Shown: positions 9,049 to 18,490, counted from the stretch's first letter. The stretch is 64,000 bases of DNA from Bacteroides gallinarum DSM 18171 = JCM 13658 (GCF_000374365.1 NZ_KB894133.1:1-64000), one strand, 5' to 3'. Made by a program: numbers and translations. Notes: generated by a model from the letters alone, not told the origin.

Positions 9049-10155
9049 TTAAAGTTCATAATTCCACTGTTCCAGTGCAAAGCCCCAGTTGTCCTGAACC
9101 AGTTGCACCGTACGGTCGTCATATTTATATTTATTCTTCTTATAGCCTTTCTTGCCGCCTACGTACCGTTCAATGACAGCATGCGCTTCTGCAAAACCGG
9201 GTATGGACAATGCGTCGTAAATATGCTCCGTCATTCCCATTGCATCGGCTTCGAAGTCCTCGAACTTCACCTCGATGAGGTTGCCCGCCGGAATACTCGC
9301 CTTGTCCGCTTCGTACTTATGATACAGCTTGGCATAAACGGACAGGATGTTCTGTTCCAGCTCGGCAGGCGTGATATCCTGAAGCTTCAACGGCTGGATA
9401 GTGTTCGTAAAGAAACTGCGCGTACTCTCGAACACCGTATAAGGATTACGCATCAGGTAGATGAACTTGGCATTGGGGAACATCTTCACCAGCTCCTTCA
9501 CACGCCCGGTATGGGGCGGGTTCTTGCTGAGGAACTGCGTTCCGTGCGTATTCCACAAGGATATCCGGATAAGCTTGGTAAACGTTTCCTCGAATACCTT
9601 CAGCTCCTCGCCGCTTATGCCGTCGAACAGCAGGTATTTATCCGCATACTCCTGCTGGTGCTTGGGCAGGAACCAGAAATTGTAATACGTATACGGCATC
9701 ATATTAGCCAACGCAAACTCCTCCTCCTGCGGCAAGTCCACCGCCAGCTCCATATTGTCCGTAGGACGTTTGTCGGGCATCAGCCAGCTCATATTCTTCT
9801 TGAAGAAAGGCTGCCCCCACATCATCAGATGCGGAAATACGGTCTGGTAAGTGGTATTGTAGCCGAAGTGCTTGTCACAAGAGAACACATTATGCACGAA
9901 AGTTGTTCCGCTGCGCCAGTGGCCGAGGATAAATACCGGGTCGTGCTCCAACGGCTTGCCGGCCAACAGCTTCTCGTAGCGTTTGTCCTGCAAAGGGGAC
10001 AGCGTGGAAAGCATGCGGCACACGGCCTTCGTCAGCCGGTATTTGCCTTTGTATGCAGCATCTATTCCGCGTCCTTTCGTAATGGCGTTAAACGTTTTCC
10101 AGTCCGCACCGACAAGTGTATTTATCGGAAGTTTGTTAAATTCTAATAAGCCCAT
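9049..10155 (-). CDS. PAPS-dependent sulfotransferase
   Basis: This 368-residue cytoplasmic enzyme has the 5'-phosphosulfate-binding loop GHWRSGTTFVHN (78-89) and a 3'-phosphate motif RNPYTVFES (236-244), so it should transfer sulfuryl groups from PAPS. It is encoded downstream of cysC-cysD-cysN, which make PAPS, and with cysQ, which removes the PAP product. As I recall, the B. thetaiotaomicron homolog in the same neighbourhood (BT0416) sulfonates cholesterol and related steroids. That specificity is inferred here from context and family, since the acceptor cannot be read from the sequence. Confidence 0.85.
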   Translation of the reverse strand: MGLLEFNKLPINTLVGADWKTFNAITKGRGIDAAYKGKYRLTKAVCRMLSTLSPLQDKRYEKLLAGKPLEHDPVFILGHWRSGTTFVHNVFSCDKHFGYNTTYQTVFPHLMMWGQPFFKKNMSWLMPDKRPTDNMELAVDLPQEEEFALANMMPYTYYNFWFLPKHQQEYADKYLLFDGISGEELKVFEETFTKLIRISLWNTHGTQFLSKNPPHTGRVKELVKMFPNAKFIYLMRNPYTVFESTRSFFTNTIQPLKLQDITPAELEQNILSVYAKLYHKYEADKASIPAGNLIEVKFEDFEADAMGMTEHIYDALSIPGFAEAHAVIERYVGGKKGYKKNKYKYDDRTVQLVQDNWGFALEQWNYEL

Positions 10156-10162
10156 TCTTATT

Positions 10163-10198
10163 CAGTTGAAAGTTGAAGGGCGAAAGTCGAAAGCCGGG
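10163..10198. repeat. AAAGTCGAAAG-type intergenic repeat
   Basis: The stretch contains CAGTTGAAAGTTGAAG and CGAAAGTCGAAAGCCG, short degenerate units of GAAAGT(C/T)GA. The same family occurs at 13272-13299 (inside the cysC N-terminus) and, inverted, at 13711-13750. It sits between cysN and the sulfotransferase gene. Confidence 0.55.
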
Positions 10199-10266
10199 AA
10201 ATAATCTTTCTCTTTCGCGGCAATACGGCAACTATCGTCCAACCCTTATTGGTTAATGTTTAATTT

Positions 10267-11727
10267 TCATTTCTTAATTATCACTGCTATCCCCTGGCGT
10301 TCCAGCTCTTTCACGGCCTCCGCTATCGCCTCATAATGCTCGGGAGCGATGCCAAGCTTCGGCAAATCCAACACCGGGAGGTCTTCGGAAAGGTGCATAT
10401 CCTTATCTTCCACCCGGTCTATAATCATACCTACGGCACTGGTGTTGTTGGTTATCGGGTCTATCAGGATGAAAGCGCCGGTAGCTTTGTTAGTCCGGTA
10501 AGGGTCGAAAAACAGCTCTTTGGCAGTAGTCAGCACCACACGGGCAATCTGATTCAACTGCATCGGCAGCGTTTCTTTCGTAAGCCGGCCGTTTTCAACG
10601 GAAAGTTCTTCCATGGTATTGACATCCACCTTGTATTTGATACTGTCGATACGCGTACGGCTCAGATTGGTAGTCTGCTTGATGAAGAAAGACTTGTTCG
10701 CATCCATAGGCTCCTCGTCCATCCACACCAACATCGCTTCGAAATTACGCTCCGTCATCGGCAGGTTGCCGGGATGCACCAGCATCTCTCCGCGCGAGAC
10801 ATCGATTTCGTCCTCCAGCGTCAGTGTTACGGACTGGGGCGGGAAAGCATAGTCCAGCTCTCCGTCGTAGGTCACGATACTCTTGATACGCGATTTCTTT
10901 CCGGAGGGCAGCGCCATTACCTCATCTCCCCTGCGGACGATACCCGAAGCCACCTTACCGCAGAAACCGCGGAAATTGAGGTTCGGGCGCAGCACGTACT
11001 GTACCGGAAAGCGGAAGTCCTGCAAGTTATGGTCGTTGTCGATAGGCACTGTTTCAAGGAAGTCGAGCAAGGAAACGCCCTTGTACCAGGGGGTACGGCA
11101 GGACTTCTCCACTACGTTGTCGCCGTCGAGCGCTGAAAGCGGGATACAAGTCACGTCGGGAATGCCCAGCGGAGCGATAAACGCCTTGTACTCGCCCACG
11201 ATTTCATTGAAACGTTCTTCGGAGAAATCCACCAAATCCATTTTATTAACGGCAAGCACGATATGCTTGATACCCAGCAAGGATACGAGGAAGGTATGGC
11301 GGCGCGTCTGCGTAATGACACCCGTGCGGGCATCCACTAGGATGATTGCCAGGTTAGCAGTGGAACCGCCGGTAATCATGTTGCGGGTATATTGTTCGTG
11401 TCCCGGAGTGTCGGCAATGATGAACTTACGGTTGTTCGTGGAGAAATAACGGTAGGCCACGTCGATAGTGATGCCCTGCTCCCGCTCTGCCTTCAAGCCG
11501 TCCAGCAGCAGCGCGTAGTCTATGTGGTCGCCGGCATTTCCCATACGCTTGCTGTCGCGCTCCAACGCATCCAACTGGTCTTCGTACAATTTCTTGCTAT
11601 CGAACAGCAGGCGTCCGATAAGCGTGGACTTTCCGTCGTCTACCGAACCGGCAGTGAGGAAACGAAGCAAATCCTTCTGTTCGTCCTTGTCGAGGAAAGC
11701 CTTTATATCAAGTCTTGAATCGTTCAT
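10267..11727 (-). CDS. cysN: Sulfate adenylyltransferase subunit 1 (GTPase)
   Basis: CysN hydrolyses GTP to drive formation of APS from sulfate and ATP by CysD. The 486-residue protein has the EF-Tu-like G motifs GSVDDGKS (27-34), DTPGH (106-110) and NKMD (161-164), followed by two beta-barrel domains. There is no fused APS kinase at the C-terminus, consistent with a separate cysC gene. It lies 31 bases after cysD on the minus strand; a 111-base gap with a short repeat separates it from the sulfotransferase gene. Confidence 0.95.
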   Translation of the reverse strand: MNDSRLDIKAFLDKDEQKDLLRFLTAGSVDDGKSTLIGRLLFDSKKLYEDQLDALERDSKRMGNAGDHIDYALLLDGLKAEREQGITIDVAYRYFSTNNRKFIIADTPGHEQYTRNMITGGSTANLAIILVDARTGVITQTRRHTFLVSLLGIKHIVLAVNKMDLVDFSEERFNEIVGEYKAFIAPLGIPDVTCIPLSALDGDNVVEKSCRTPWYKGVSLLDFLETVPIDNDHNLQDFRFPVQYVLRPNLNFRGFCGKVASGIVRRGDEVMALPSGKKSRIKSIVTYDGELDYAFPPQSVTLTLEDEIDVSRGEMLVHPGNLPMTERNFEAMLVWMDEEPMDANKSFFIKQTTNLSRTRIDSIKYKVDVNTMEELSVENGRLTKETLPMQLNQIARVVLTTAKELFFDPYRTNKATGAFILIDPITNNTSAVGMIIDRVEDKDMHLSEDLPVLDLPKLGIAPEHYEAIAEAVKELERQGIAVIIKK

Positions 11728-11758
11728 TTTTCAATTTTCAGTTTTAATTCTTTATTTC

Positions 11759-12670
11759 TTAGAAGTATCCCTCGCGTTTCTTCTGCTCCATGCTCGCCTC
11801 CTGGTCGAAATCGATGACGCGGGTAGTACGCTCGCTCTTGGTAGTAGTCATCATCTCTTCCACAATCTTCTCGATAGTATCGGCACTGCTCTCTACGGCG
11901 CCGGTCAGCGGCCAGCAGCCCAGCGTACGGAAACGCACCATACGCATTTCAATCTTTTCGCGGTACTGTTCCGGCAAGCGGTCGTCATCCGCCATAATCA
12001 GGTTGCCGTCGATTTCCACGCAAGGACGCTCTTTGGCAAAATACAAAGGCACGATAGGAATATTCTCCAGGCGGATGTATTGCCAGATATCCAGCTCCGT
12101 CCAGTTGCTCAGCGGAAACACGCGGATGCTTTCCCCCTTATGGACACGGGCATTGTATATGTCCCACAGCTCCGGACGCTGGTTCTTAGGGTCCCATTGG
12201 TGAAACTTGTCGCGGAAAGAGAAGATACGCTCCTTAGCGCGCGATTTCTCCTCGTCACGGCGGGCGCCGCCGAAAGCAGCATCGAACTTATACTTATCCA
12301 GCGCATGCAGCAGCGCCTGTGTCTTCATCAGGTCGGTATGCACCTTGCTGCCATGCGTAAAAGGCCCCACCCCTGCCTGGAAAGCTTCCATATTGCTCTC
12401 CACAATCAGGTTCCAGCCATATTTCCTGGCATACTCGTCACGGAATTGAATCATCTCTCTGAACTTCCATTTAGAGTCTATATGCATCAATGGGAAAGGC
12501 ACTTTGCCCGGAGCAAAAGCTTTCTCCGCCAAACGTACCATAACCGAAGAATCCTTGCCGATGCTATACAACATCACCGGATTCTCAAATTCCGCAGCCA
12601 CCTCACGGATAATATGAATGGACTCTGCTTCGAGTTCTTTCAAATGGCTCAGTTTATATTCTTCTTTCAT
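11759..12670 (-). CDS. cysD: Sulfate adenylyltransferase subunit 2
   Basis: CysD is the catalytic subunit of the heterodimeric ATP sulfurylase, making APS and pyrophosphate. The 303-residue protein carries the PP-loop SIGKDS (36-41) and conserved segments such as [18 protein letters not shown] and [13 protein letters not shown]. The C-terminal [20 protein letters not shown] is typical of bacterial CysD. It starts 6 bases after the cysC stop, so the two are tightly coupled. Confidence 0.96.
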   Translation of the reverse strand: MKEEYKLSHLKELEAESIHIIREVAAEFENPVMLYSIGKDSSVMVRLAEKAFAPGKVPFPLMHIDSKWKFREMIQFRDEYARKYGWNLIVESNMEAFQAGVGPFTHGSKVHTDLMKTQALLHALDKYKFDAAFGGARRDEEKSRAKERIFSFRDKFHQWDPKNQRPELWDIYNARVHKGESIRVFPLSNWTELDIWQYIRLENIPIVPLYFAKERPCVEIDGNLIMADDDRLPEQYREKIEMRMVRFRTLGCWPLTGAVESSADTIEKIVEEMMTTTKSERTTRVIDFDQEASMEQKKREGYF

Positions 12671-12676
12671 TATATA

Positions 12677-13345
12677 TTAGTTCTTCTGAATTCTCGGTAA
12701 AATCAATTCCAGTAACTTATCGACAGATTCTTCCAGGCTCAACGCAGAGGTATCCAGCACCAATGCAGGATGAGCGGGCGCCTCGAAAGGTGCGGAAATG
12801 CCCGTGAAGTTCTTAATCTCGCCCCGGCGCGCCTTCGCATACAGGCCTTTCACATCCCTGCGCTCGCACTCCTCAATGGGCGTACTGACGTACACTTCCA
12901 GGAAATCATCCCTTCCGATGATATTCGCCGCCATTTCGCGGATGTCGTTGCTGGGGCTGATAAAAGCGGCAATCGTTATGACGCCCGTATCTACGAAAAG
13001 CTTGGATACCTCGGCTATCCGGCGGATATTCTCTATACGGTCGGCTTCCGTAAATCCCAGGTTATTATTGATACCGCTACGGATGTTGTCTCCGTCCAGG
13101 ATGCGGCAGAGCAAACCGCGCTTATGCAACTCGCGCTCCAAAGCGATAGCTATCGTACTCTTACCCGAACCGCTCAGCCCGGTAAACCAAATCATTACGC
13201 TATGCTGCTTCAAGAGTTCTTCTTTGTCGTGCCTGCACAGCATTCTGTCGAAAATGGGGTATATATTATTAGTAGAAAGTCGAGAGTCGAGAGTTGAAAC
13301 TTCTCCCTCCTCTTCCTTCCGTTGTCGTTCATTTTTCTGCATCAT
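12677..13345 (-). CDS. cysC: Adenylylsulfate kinase with repeat-derived N-terminus
   Basis: CysC phosphorylates APS to PAPS, the sulfuryl donor. The Walker A loop GLSGSGKS is at 56-63, and LDGDNIRSGINNNLGF and FISPSNDIREMAANIIG follow as in the family. Residues about 8-26 are unlike other CysC proteins. They are encoded by a GAAAGTCGAGAGTCGAGAG-type repeat (13272-13299) that also occurs in nearby intergenic DNA, so a repeat seems to have extended or replaced the original start region. The normal homology begins near NIYPIFDRML (27-36). It is first in the cysC-cysD-cysN block. Confidence 0.92.
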   Translation of the reverse strand: MMQKNERQRKEEEGEVSTLDSRLSTNNIYPIFDRMLCRHDKEELLKQHSVMIWFTGLSGSGKSTIAIALERELHKRGLLCRILDGDNIRSGINNNLGFTEADRIENIRRIAEVSKLFVDTGVITIAAFISPSNDIREMAANIIGRDDFLEVYVSTPIEECERRDVKGLYAKARRGEIKNFTGISAPFEAPAHPALVLDTSALSLEESVDKLLELILPRIQKN

Positions 13346-13748
13346 ACATTGAAACCTTTGTTGTTTTTATTACACTCACTGTCAACTTTATTAGTTCACA
13401 GCAATCATTATATATAGAGTTATACTCTTCTTCCGATATATTTAGTTTCATACAAAAGTATTATCCAATATTCTGTTTCATTAGCCTCCTTCAAAGCTAT
13501 GCTGACTTTACTCACAAAATCAGCCGTTGATTGAGCATGTCCTGCTTCTTTCACAAAGCCCCTACCGCCGTACCACTACGCAACATTTGTTTAGACAGTG
13601 GTACGTATTCTTTTCTCTCGCATAAGACTTTATACATATTTACAATTCTAACAGCAAACCTAAAACCTTATCTCTCGTCACACTTTGCCCCATATCTTAC
13701 CTCCCCAAAACTTCCGACTCTCAACCTCCAGCTCTCCACTTTCAACTC
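13346..13748. other. 403-bp gap inside the sulfonation operon
   Basis: No gene is visible between the SLC13 permease and cysC. It holds a hairpin (GTACCACT 13570-13577 with AGTGGTAC 13597-13604), a possible minus-strand -7 element TACTTTTG at 13453-13460 that could give cysC its own promoter, and, at 13711-13750, an inverted array of the GAAAGTCGA-type repeat that ends at the permease stop codon. Confidence 0.5.
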
Positions 13749-15302
13749 TCAAAACGGCCAGATTAATGGTATCAAGAAAATGGAGATTAAAAAAGTGATG
13801 ATATTCAGCGGAAGTCCGATACGGACAAAATCAGTGAACTTATAATTGCCGATACCTTGTACTATCAAGTTGGTCTGATAACCGATAGGCGTCGAGAAAC
13901 TGGCCGATGCAGCCATGCAAATCACTACAAAGAAAGGCATCGGGCTTACCCCCAACTGCGACGAAATGGAAAGAGCCAACGGGAAGGCAAGCGCAGCGGC
14001 GGCGTTATTCGTTATCAGTTCCGTAAACAGGTTCGTGATGATAAACACGGCAGCCAGTAACACATGAGGACCGTAATGTTCCGTCAGACCAATGATGTAC
14101 TTAGCCACAGCATCCGCCACACCGGAATTTACCATAGCCTTGCTGATAGCAAAAGCACAGGCAATCGTTATCAGGATATCCCATGATATATATTTGGTGT
14201 ATTTGCGGGCAGGGAAAATCTTCGTCCATGCCATTATAATCGTCGTAACGGACACGAAGAAGAACATATCCAACTTAATATTAGGAAAAGCCTCTTTCAC
14301 GGCAGGCAGCTCACCCACCGTAGCTCCGGTAATTATCAGAATCAGCAAGGCGAGTGCAAACCAGCGTTTACCTTTGCTCGCCACAGGCTCCGTATCCTTG
14401 CCGTTGGCAAGCATCACGAATACGGAAGATTCACCCCAGGTCTGCACAAAGGAGTCGTCGGCCATTATAACCAGCGTATCGCCCTCCCGGAAATATTCTT
14501 CCTCCAAATCCTGCGTATAACTCTGGCCGTTGCGCTTTATCTCCTTTACCTCAGCACCGTAATGGCGTTTGAAATTGAACTCTTTCAACTTCTTGTTGAT
14601 ACCCGGGAAACGGGCTCCCAAAACGGCTTCCACCCGGTGCAAATCGCCGTGTTCTTCCGGTTCGTCGTCCGGCTTCACGGCATCCTTGCGCACATCCGGC
14701 AACAGCTTGGAAGAAAACAGGAACAAATAGACGATGCCGGTTACCGCAATGAAAATCCCCACCTTGCCGAGCTCGAACATGGTAAATCCTTCATAGCCGG
14801 CTTCCAGTATCATACCATGCACTACCAAGTTCGTGGAAGTACCTATCAATGTACAGATACCGCCCAAAATCGTCACATACGAAAGAGGTATCAGGAATTT
14901 CGTGGCAGGAAGCCTTACCGACTCCGCCCAGCGCTTTATAATCGGAGCGAAAATTACAACGACGGGAGTATTGTTGAGAAAAGCGGAAATAAAGGAAATG
15001 GTCGGCAACATCCGGAACTGTGCCTTGAAAACGGTAGTCTTACCCTGAGGAAGCAGTCTCTTGATAAGCTGCCCCAACGCTCCCGACTGCCGGATACCCT
15101 CACTCACCAGAAAGAGCATGGCAACCGTAATCATCCCCTTATTGCTAAACCCCTCCAACATTTCCTTCGGCGTCAGGATGCCTGCACAAAGAAATAACAC
15201 CACGACCGAAAAAAGCACCATCCCCGGACGCATCTTATCCAGAATCAAGGCTATCACCATGCCCAATAGTGCCAAAAGCACAAATATGATTTCAAACGTC
15301 AT
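13749..15302 (-). CDS. SLC13-family anion permease with RCK_C domain
   Basis: This 517-residue inner-membrane protein has about ten membrane segments in two halves and a cytoplasmic insert (about 215-300) resembling a TrkA/RCK C-terminal domain (REGDTLVIMADD). The paired motifs NNTPVVVIFAPI and NNAAAALAFPLA are typical of the DASS/CitT-like fold. Between cysQ (12 bases upstream) and cysC, sulfate uptake coupled to sodium is the most likely role. No Cys ABC sulfate transporter is present in the window. Confidence 0.85.
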   Translation of the reverse strand: MTFEIIFVLLALLGMVIALILDKMRPGMVLFSVVVLFLCAGILTPKEMLEGFSNKGMITVAMLFLVSEGIRQSGALGQLIKRLLPQGKTTVFKAQFRMLPTISFISAFLNNTPVVVIFAPIIKRWAESVRLPATKFLIPLSYVTILGGICTLIGTSTNLVVHGMILEAGYEGFTMFELGKVGIFIAVTGIVYLFLFSSKLLPDVRKDAVKPDDEPEEHGDLHRVEAVLGARFPGINKKLKEFNFKRHYGAEVKEIKRNGQSYTQDLEEEYFREGDTLVIMADDSFVQTWGESSVFVMLANGKDTEPVASKGKRWFALALLILIITGATVGELPAVKEAFPNIKLDMFFFVSVTTIIMAWTKIFPARKYTKYISWDILITIACAFAISKAMVNSGVADAVAKYIIGLTEHYGPHVLLAAVFIITNLFTELITNNAAAALAFPLALSISSQLGVSPMPFFVVICMAASASFSTPIGYQTNLIVQGIGNYKFTDFVRIGLPLNIITFLISIFLIPLIWPF

Positions 15303-15314
15303 ATGTCCGAGTCG

Positions 15315-16142
15315 TTATTTTATATCTTCTTCATGCCTGGGCTCTGCTATAAACCAGGGATTCAACAAGTCTTCTTTATTATAGCGCAAGGGCTCTTCCT
15401 TTCCCGCCTGGTACACTTCCATACCGGCAGCGCGTGCAATGGCATGCCCCGCCGCCGTATCCCACTCCATTGTCGGGGCAAAACGGGGATATACATCCGC
15501 CTTGCCTTCCGCCACCAGACATATCTTGATAGAGCTCCCGCTGGAAATCAATTCCACATCCGAATGGCAACGTCTCATCTTTTCAATGTAATCCTCTGTC
15601 TCGGGAGAGAGATGCGAACGGGACGCCACAATCACGAACTTATCGTGTTCACCCTTAACCGGCAAATGAACCGCCTCTGCCATGAGCTCCTCCAACCGCT
15701 TGTCGCCGCGAGCCGTAAAGCCGGAGAGCTTATAAGCGCCCAAGTTCTCTCCGGCAAAGTAGAGCTCTTCCTTCACCGGAAGGTATATAACGCCCATTAC
15801 CGGAACGGAATTATGTACCAAAGCAATATTGACGGTAAACTCGCCGTTCCGCTTTATAAACTCTTTCGTACCGTCCAAGGGGTCTACAATCCATAAAGTA
15901 GTCCATGCACGCCGTTCTGTGTAAGGCAGGTGTTTTCCTTCTTCGCTCAATAGCGGGTAAGGCGTGTTCCGGAGATATTCAGCAATAGTCTCATGCGCTT
16001 TTCTGTCAGCAATCGTCAGGGGAGAGTTATCCGCTTTCTTTTCTATCTGGAAGTCCGATGCCGGGTCGTTATAAATCGAAAGAATAGCTTTGCCGGCACA
16101 CAGTGCTGCGTCAATTGCATCGAGTATATATTGTCGTTCCAT
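15315..16142 (-). CDS. cysQ: 3'(2'),5'-bisphosphate nucleotidase
   Basis: CysQ hydrolyses PAP, the by-product of PAPS use, to AMP, relieving inhibition of sulfotransferases. This 275-residue member of the inositol monophosphatase superfamily shows the metal-binding motifs LLSEEGK, WIVDPLDGTKEF and MEWDTAAGHAIARAAG. It is the first gene of the sulfonation operon, 12 bases before the permease gene, with a -7 element at 16165-16172. Confidence 0.94.
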   Translation of the reverse strand: MERQYILDAIDAALCAGKAILSIYNDPASDFQIEKKADNSPLTIADRKAHETIAEYLRNTPYPLLSEEGKHLPYTERRAWTTLWIVDPLDGTKEFIKRNGEFTVNIALVHNSVPVMGVIYLPVKEELYFAGENLGAYKLSGFTARGDKRLEELMAEAVHLPVKGEHDKFVIVASRSHLSPETEDYIEKMRRCHSDVELISSGSSIKICLVAEGKADVYPRFAPTMEWDTAAGHAIARAAGMEVYQAGKEEPLRYNKEDLLNPWFIAEPRHEEDIK

Positions 16143-16164
16143 ACTATATCAAATATATGAGGTG

Positions 16165-16172
16165 CAAAATTA
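16165..16172 (-). promoter_or_regulatory. Candidate promoter of the cysQ-led operon
   Basis: The minus strand reads TAATTTTG, a -7 match, 23 bases before the cysQ ATG. A TTTG on the minus strand (16189-16192) lies 16 bases upstream, closer than the usual 19-21. Confidence 0.45.
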
Positions 16173-16305
16173 AAAACTTTTTTACCGCCAAAAGTTTTTA
16201 ATTATGTTTTATAACTTCTTTTAAACGAAAAAGAGATAATTATAAGTACTTTTCACAATATTAAAAAACTGCGTTTTTACAATCATTTCCAACGGATTAT
16301 AAGAA

Positions 16306-16331
16306 GGGCAGTAACTTCCCAGTTACTGCCC
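16306..16331 (-). terminator. Terminator after the SPOR lipoprotein gene
   Basis: GGGCAGTAACT (16306-16316) pairs with AGTTACTGCCC (16321-16331) around a 4-base loop; the minus strand continues TTCTTATAATC. It lies 56 bases beyond the stop at 16387. Confidence 0.65.
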
Positions 16332-16386
16332 TATCGTGAAAGGAGGAAAATACCCCTTTCTTATGAATTACCAAAAAGAATTCAAA

Positions 16387-16890
16387 TTAATTAATGCGGT
16401 ACAAAAGCCAGGCTCCCTGGAAATCCTGACGGTTGGGATATTTTGCCTTGAAAGCGTCGCGAGCCTCGGCAGCAGAGTTCCTGTCTGCATAAGTGCTTAC
16501 AATCACACGATACATGGCAGCGTCCGCATTAAATGCGATGACAGCATTGTAACCTTCCTTATCCAGGAAGTTTTTCAGGTTCTCCGCATTGGCTTTCACA
16601 CCGAAGCTGCCGCATACGACACTGTAATCTTTCAGTCCGTCAACACCCGATACGACCGTCACCTTTTCCTCACGTACCGTACCTACCGGAGCGCTTTCCA
16701 CAACCTTAGCTTCTACCGGAGCACTAACTACAGGAGCCACCTCTTCTACCGGTGCGGTAGTCTGCGGTTCGGCCAGTTCCTGCTGCTTAGCCTTTTCATA
16801 TGCTTTCTTGTAAGCGCTTTCACTCGATTTACAAGAAGAGAATGCCAGTACAACACATACTCCCATTCCCAACACTGCTAATTTCTTCAT
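16387..16890 (-). CDS. SPOR-domain lipoprotein
   Basis: This 167-residue envelope lipoprotein has a lipobox (AFSSC, Cys20), a charged then Pro/Val/Glu-rich linker (about 25-80), and a C-terminal SPOR domain (about 85-165: SVVCGSFGVKANAENLKNFL, then YRVIVSTYADRNSAAEARDA). SPOR domains bind peptidoglycan glycan strands stripped of stem peptides, often at division sites. It lies 47 bases downstream of the lipocalin-like gene on the same strand. Confidence 0.85.
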   Translation of the reverse strand: MKKLAVLGMGVCVVLAFSSCKSSESAYKKAYEKAKQQELAEPQTTAPVEEVAPVVSAPVEAKVVESAPVGTVREEKVTVVSGVDGLKDYSVVCGSFGVKANAENLKNFLDKEGYNAVIAFNADAAMYRVIVSTYADRNSAAEARDAFKAKYPNRQDFQGAWLLYRIN

Positions 16891-16937
16891 CTTTTTCTTT
16901 TATTTTTTGTTAGTAACTATATCTGTCCTCTATTCGC

Positions 16938-17390
16938 TCAATACTTACGAAAAACATATTTAGTGCCTTTGTAGTCCAGCCGCATCTTCTTGCCGGTCAA
17001 CTCCTCGACTTTGAATGTCCTTTCGCCGGTATCTCCCCAGCCGAAGAACTTTTTATAACTTGCCGAATTTACCAGCTCCTCGTGCGCCGCTTCGTTTCCG
17101 GCACTGTTGTCCGGCCACAAAGTTATAGAAATTTCATCATCTTTCAACTTGTAATAGCCATAAAAACCTTCATAGCTTCCGCTTTCATTCATGCAATATG
17201 CCAAAAAGCTACCCTTCTGAAAACCATAAAAAATACTGTCTACCTTCTGCACTTTACCATCGGGATACTGATATTCGCGCAACTGCCATTTTCCTACCCA
17301 ATCGGAACCGCCGTCATTCATACAAGACGCCAGTCCCACCGCTATACACGTCAAAAGTAATAGTATTGTCCCGTTCAGCAATTTTTTCAT
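16938..17390 (-). CDS. Lipocalin-like lipoprotein
   Basis: This 150-residue lipoprotein has the lipobox GLASC (Cys23) and a single beta-barrel-like domain beginning VGKWQLREYQYPDG and ending DYKGTKYVFRKY. Small Bacteroides lipoproteins with this start are annotated as lipocalin-like domains of unknown ligand. It is upstream of the SPOR gene and diverges from the YtxH gene. Confidence 0.7.
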   Translation of the reverse strand: MKKLLNGTILLLLTCIAVGLASCMNDGGSDWVGKWQLREYQYPDGKVQKVDSIFYGFQKGSFLAYCMNESGSYEGFYGYYKLKDDEISITLWPDNSAGNEAAHEELVNSASYKKFFGWGDTGERTFKVEELTGKKMRLDYKGTKYVFRKY

Positions 17391-17547
17391 ATATCTCTTT
17401 TTTATTTAGGGAACAAAAGTACTCCGAACCACTTATGTTACACCTCCCAACGCCGTTAAATATAATTAAAATGTATATTTTGTCACTTTTCATGGCACAT
17501 ATTTCCAAAAAACAAGAATTAATGAACAAACATTGAAAATATTTTGT

Positions 17548-17555
17548 TAGCTTTG
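17548..17555 (+). promoter_or_regulatory. Candidate -7 element of the YtxH-holin cluster
   Basis: TAGCTTTG matches TAnnTTTG, 37 bases upstream of the start codon at 17593. A -33 box at standard distance is not clear. Confidence 0.45.
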
Positions 17556-17592
17556 TCATAGTAGACCTAATTAATAAGAAAGGAGTATCATT

Positions 17593-17802
17593 ATGAAAGG
17601 ATTAAATGTTTTAGCAGCTTTTTTAGGTGGCGCGGCAGTAGGTGCAGCCATCGGTATTTTGTTTGCCCCGGAAAAAGGCGAGGATACGCGTCATAAGATT
17701 GCGGAAATTCTCCGTAAGAAAGGCATCCGTCTCAACCGTAATGAAATGGAAGACCTCGTCGACGAGATTGCCGCAGAAATCAAAGGCGAAGCAAACGAAT
17801 AA
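17593..17802 (+). CDS. YtxH-domain membrane protein
   Basis: This 69-residue protein has one Gly/Ala-rich membrane segment (LAAFLGGAAVGAAIGILFAP) followed by EKGEDTRHKIAEILRKKG, the YtxH/GvpP-like signature, and a charged helix. YtxH proteins are associated with envelope stress; no biochemical role is known. It is first of three small genes on the plus strand (gaps of 29 and 6 bases). Confidence 0.85.
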   Translation: MKGLNVLAAFLGGAAVGAAIGILFAPEKGEDTRHKIAEILRKKGIRLNRNEMEDLVDEIAAEIKGEANE

Positions 17803-17831
17803 CCCAAACCGCATTTCAAAACAAAGCCACT

Positions 17832-18194
17832 ATGTTTGCAGACGACAACAGCATCGAGAATATCCGGCAGTTATTCTCCGATTTCAAGAAATATCTGGAA
17901 CTACAGAAGAAATACACTCAACTGGAAGTTGCGGAAAAGCTGACTATATTGCTTTCTACGCTTATACTCGTATTGCTGGTCGTCATTCTCGGCATGGTGG
18001 CTTTGTTTTATCTCTCCTTTACCCTGGCCTATATATTAGACCCCATAGTAGGCGGATTAATGGTGAGCTTCGCCATGATAAGCTGTCTCCACATCTTACT
18101 GATTATACTGCTCGTCATATTCCGCAAGAAAATCATTATCAATCCAATGACTAAATTCATTGCAGGACTATTCATCGATAACAACAAGAACTAA
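17832..18194 (+). CDS. Phage-holin-family (DUF1469-type) membrane protein
   Basis: This 120-residue protein has an N-terminal amphipathic helix (residues 1-40, IENIRQLFSDFKKYLELQKK), two membrane spans (about 45-70 and 75-100) and a short basic tail. This is the layout of the 'phage holin family' (Actinobacteria holin X-like) proteins that accompany YtxH genes. No phage genes surround it, so a lytic role is unlikely. Confidence 0.8.
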   Translation: MFADDNSIENIRQLFSDFKKYLELQKKYTQLEVAEKLTILLSTLILVLLVVILGMVALFYLSFTLAYILDPIVGGLMVSFAMISCLHILLIILLVIFRKKIIINPMTKFIAGLFIDNNKN

Positions 18195-18200
18195 AATATC

Positions 18201-18461
18201 ATGAATATGAATGATACTCCCAAGACAGAGATTCTTACATTAGAGGAGCTTCGACAACAGAAAGCCGAAGCATTGGAAGAACTCCGCGCCCAAAAACAGG
18301 CTATGGCCGACACCGCCCGGAACCTGTTCGCCCCTATTGCCCCTGCTGCAAACAAGGGGACGGCTATCATGCGTGCATTCAATACGGGCATGGCGGTATT
18401 CGACGGAGTTATGCTTGGAATGAAACTGATGAGAAAAGTCAGAAAGATATTCAAGCGTTGA
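18201..18461 (+). CDS. Small conserved-context protein of unknown function
   Basis: The 86-residue protein has an N-terminal coiled-coil-like charged helix (TLEELRQQKAEALEELRAQK) and a C-terminal hydrophobic/basic part (FNTGMAVFDGVMLGMKLMRK) that could associate with the membrane. I do not recognise the family. It starts 6 bases after the holin-like gene and so probably acts with YtxH and the holin-like protein. Confidence 0.75.
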   Translation: MNMNDTPKTEILTLEELRQQKAEALEELRAQKQAMADTARNLFAPIAPAANKGTAIMRAFNTGMAVFDGVMLGMKLMRKVRKIFKR

Positions 18462-18490
18462 AAATCAACCTGCCTATAAAATACAAATAG

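Noticed and set aside
13531..13748. Possible extra gene between the permease and cysC
   Set aside because: Open frames here lack similarity to known proteins and consist partly of the short GAAAGTCGA-type repeat.
17832..18194. Holin-like gene as part of a prophage
   Set aside because: No phage structural, lysis or integration genes are nearby; this family is common beside YtxH genes in non-phage DNA.
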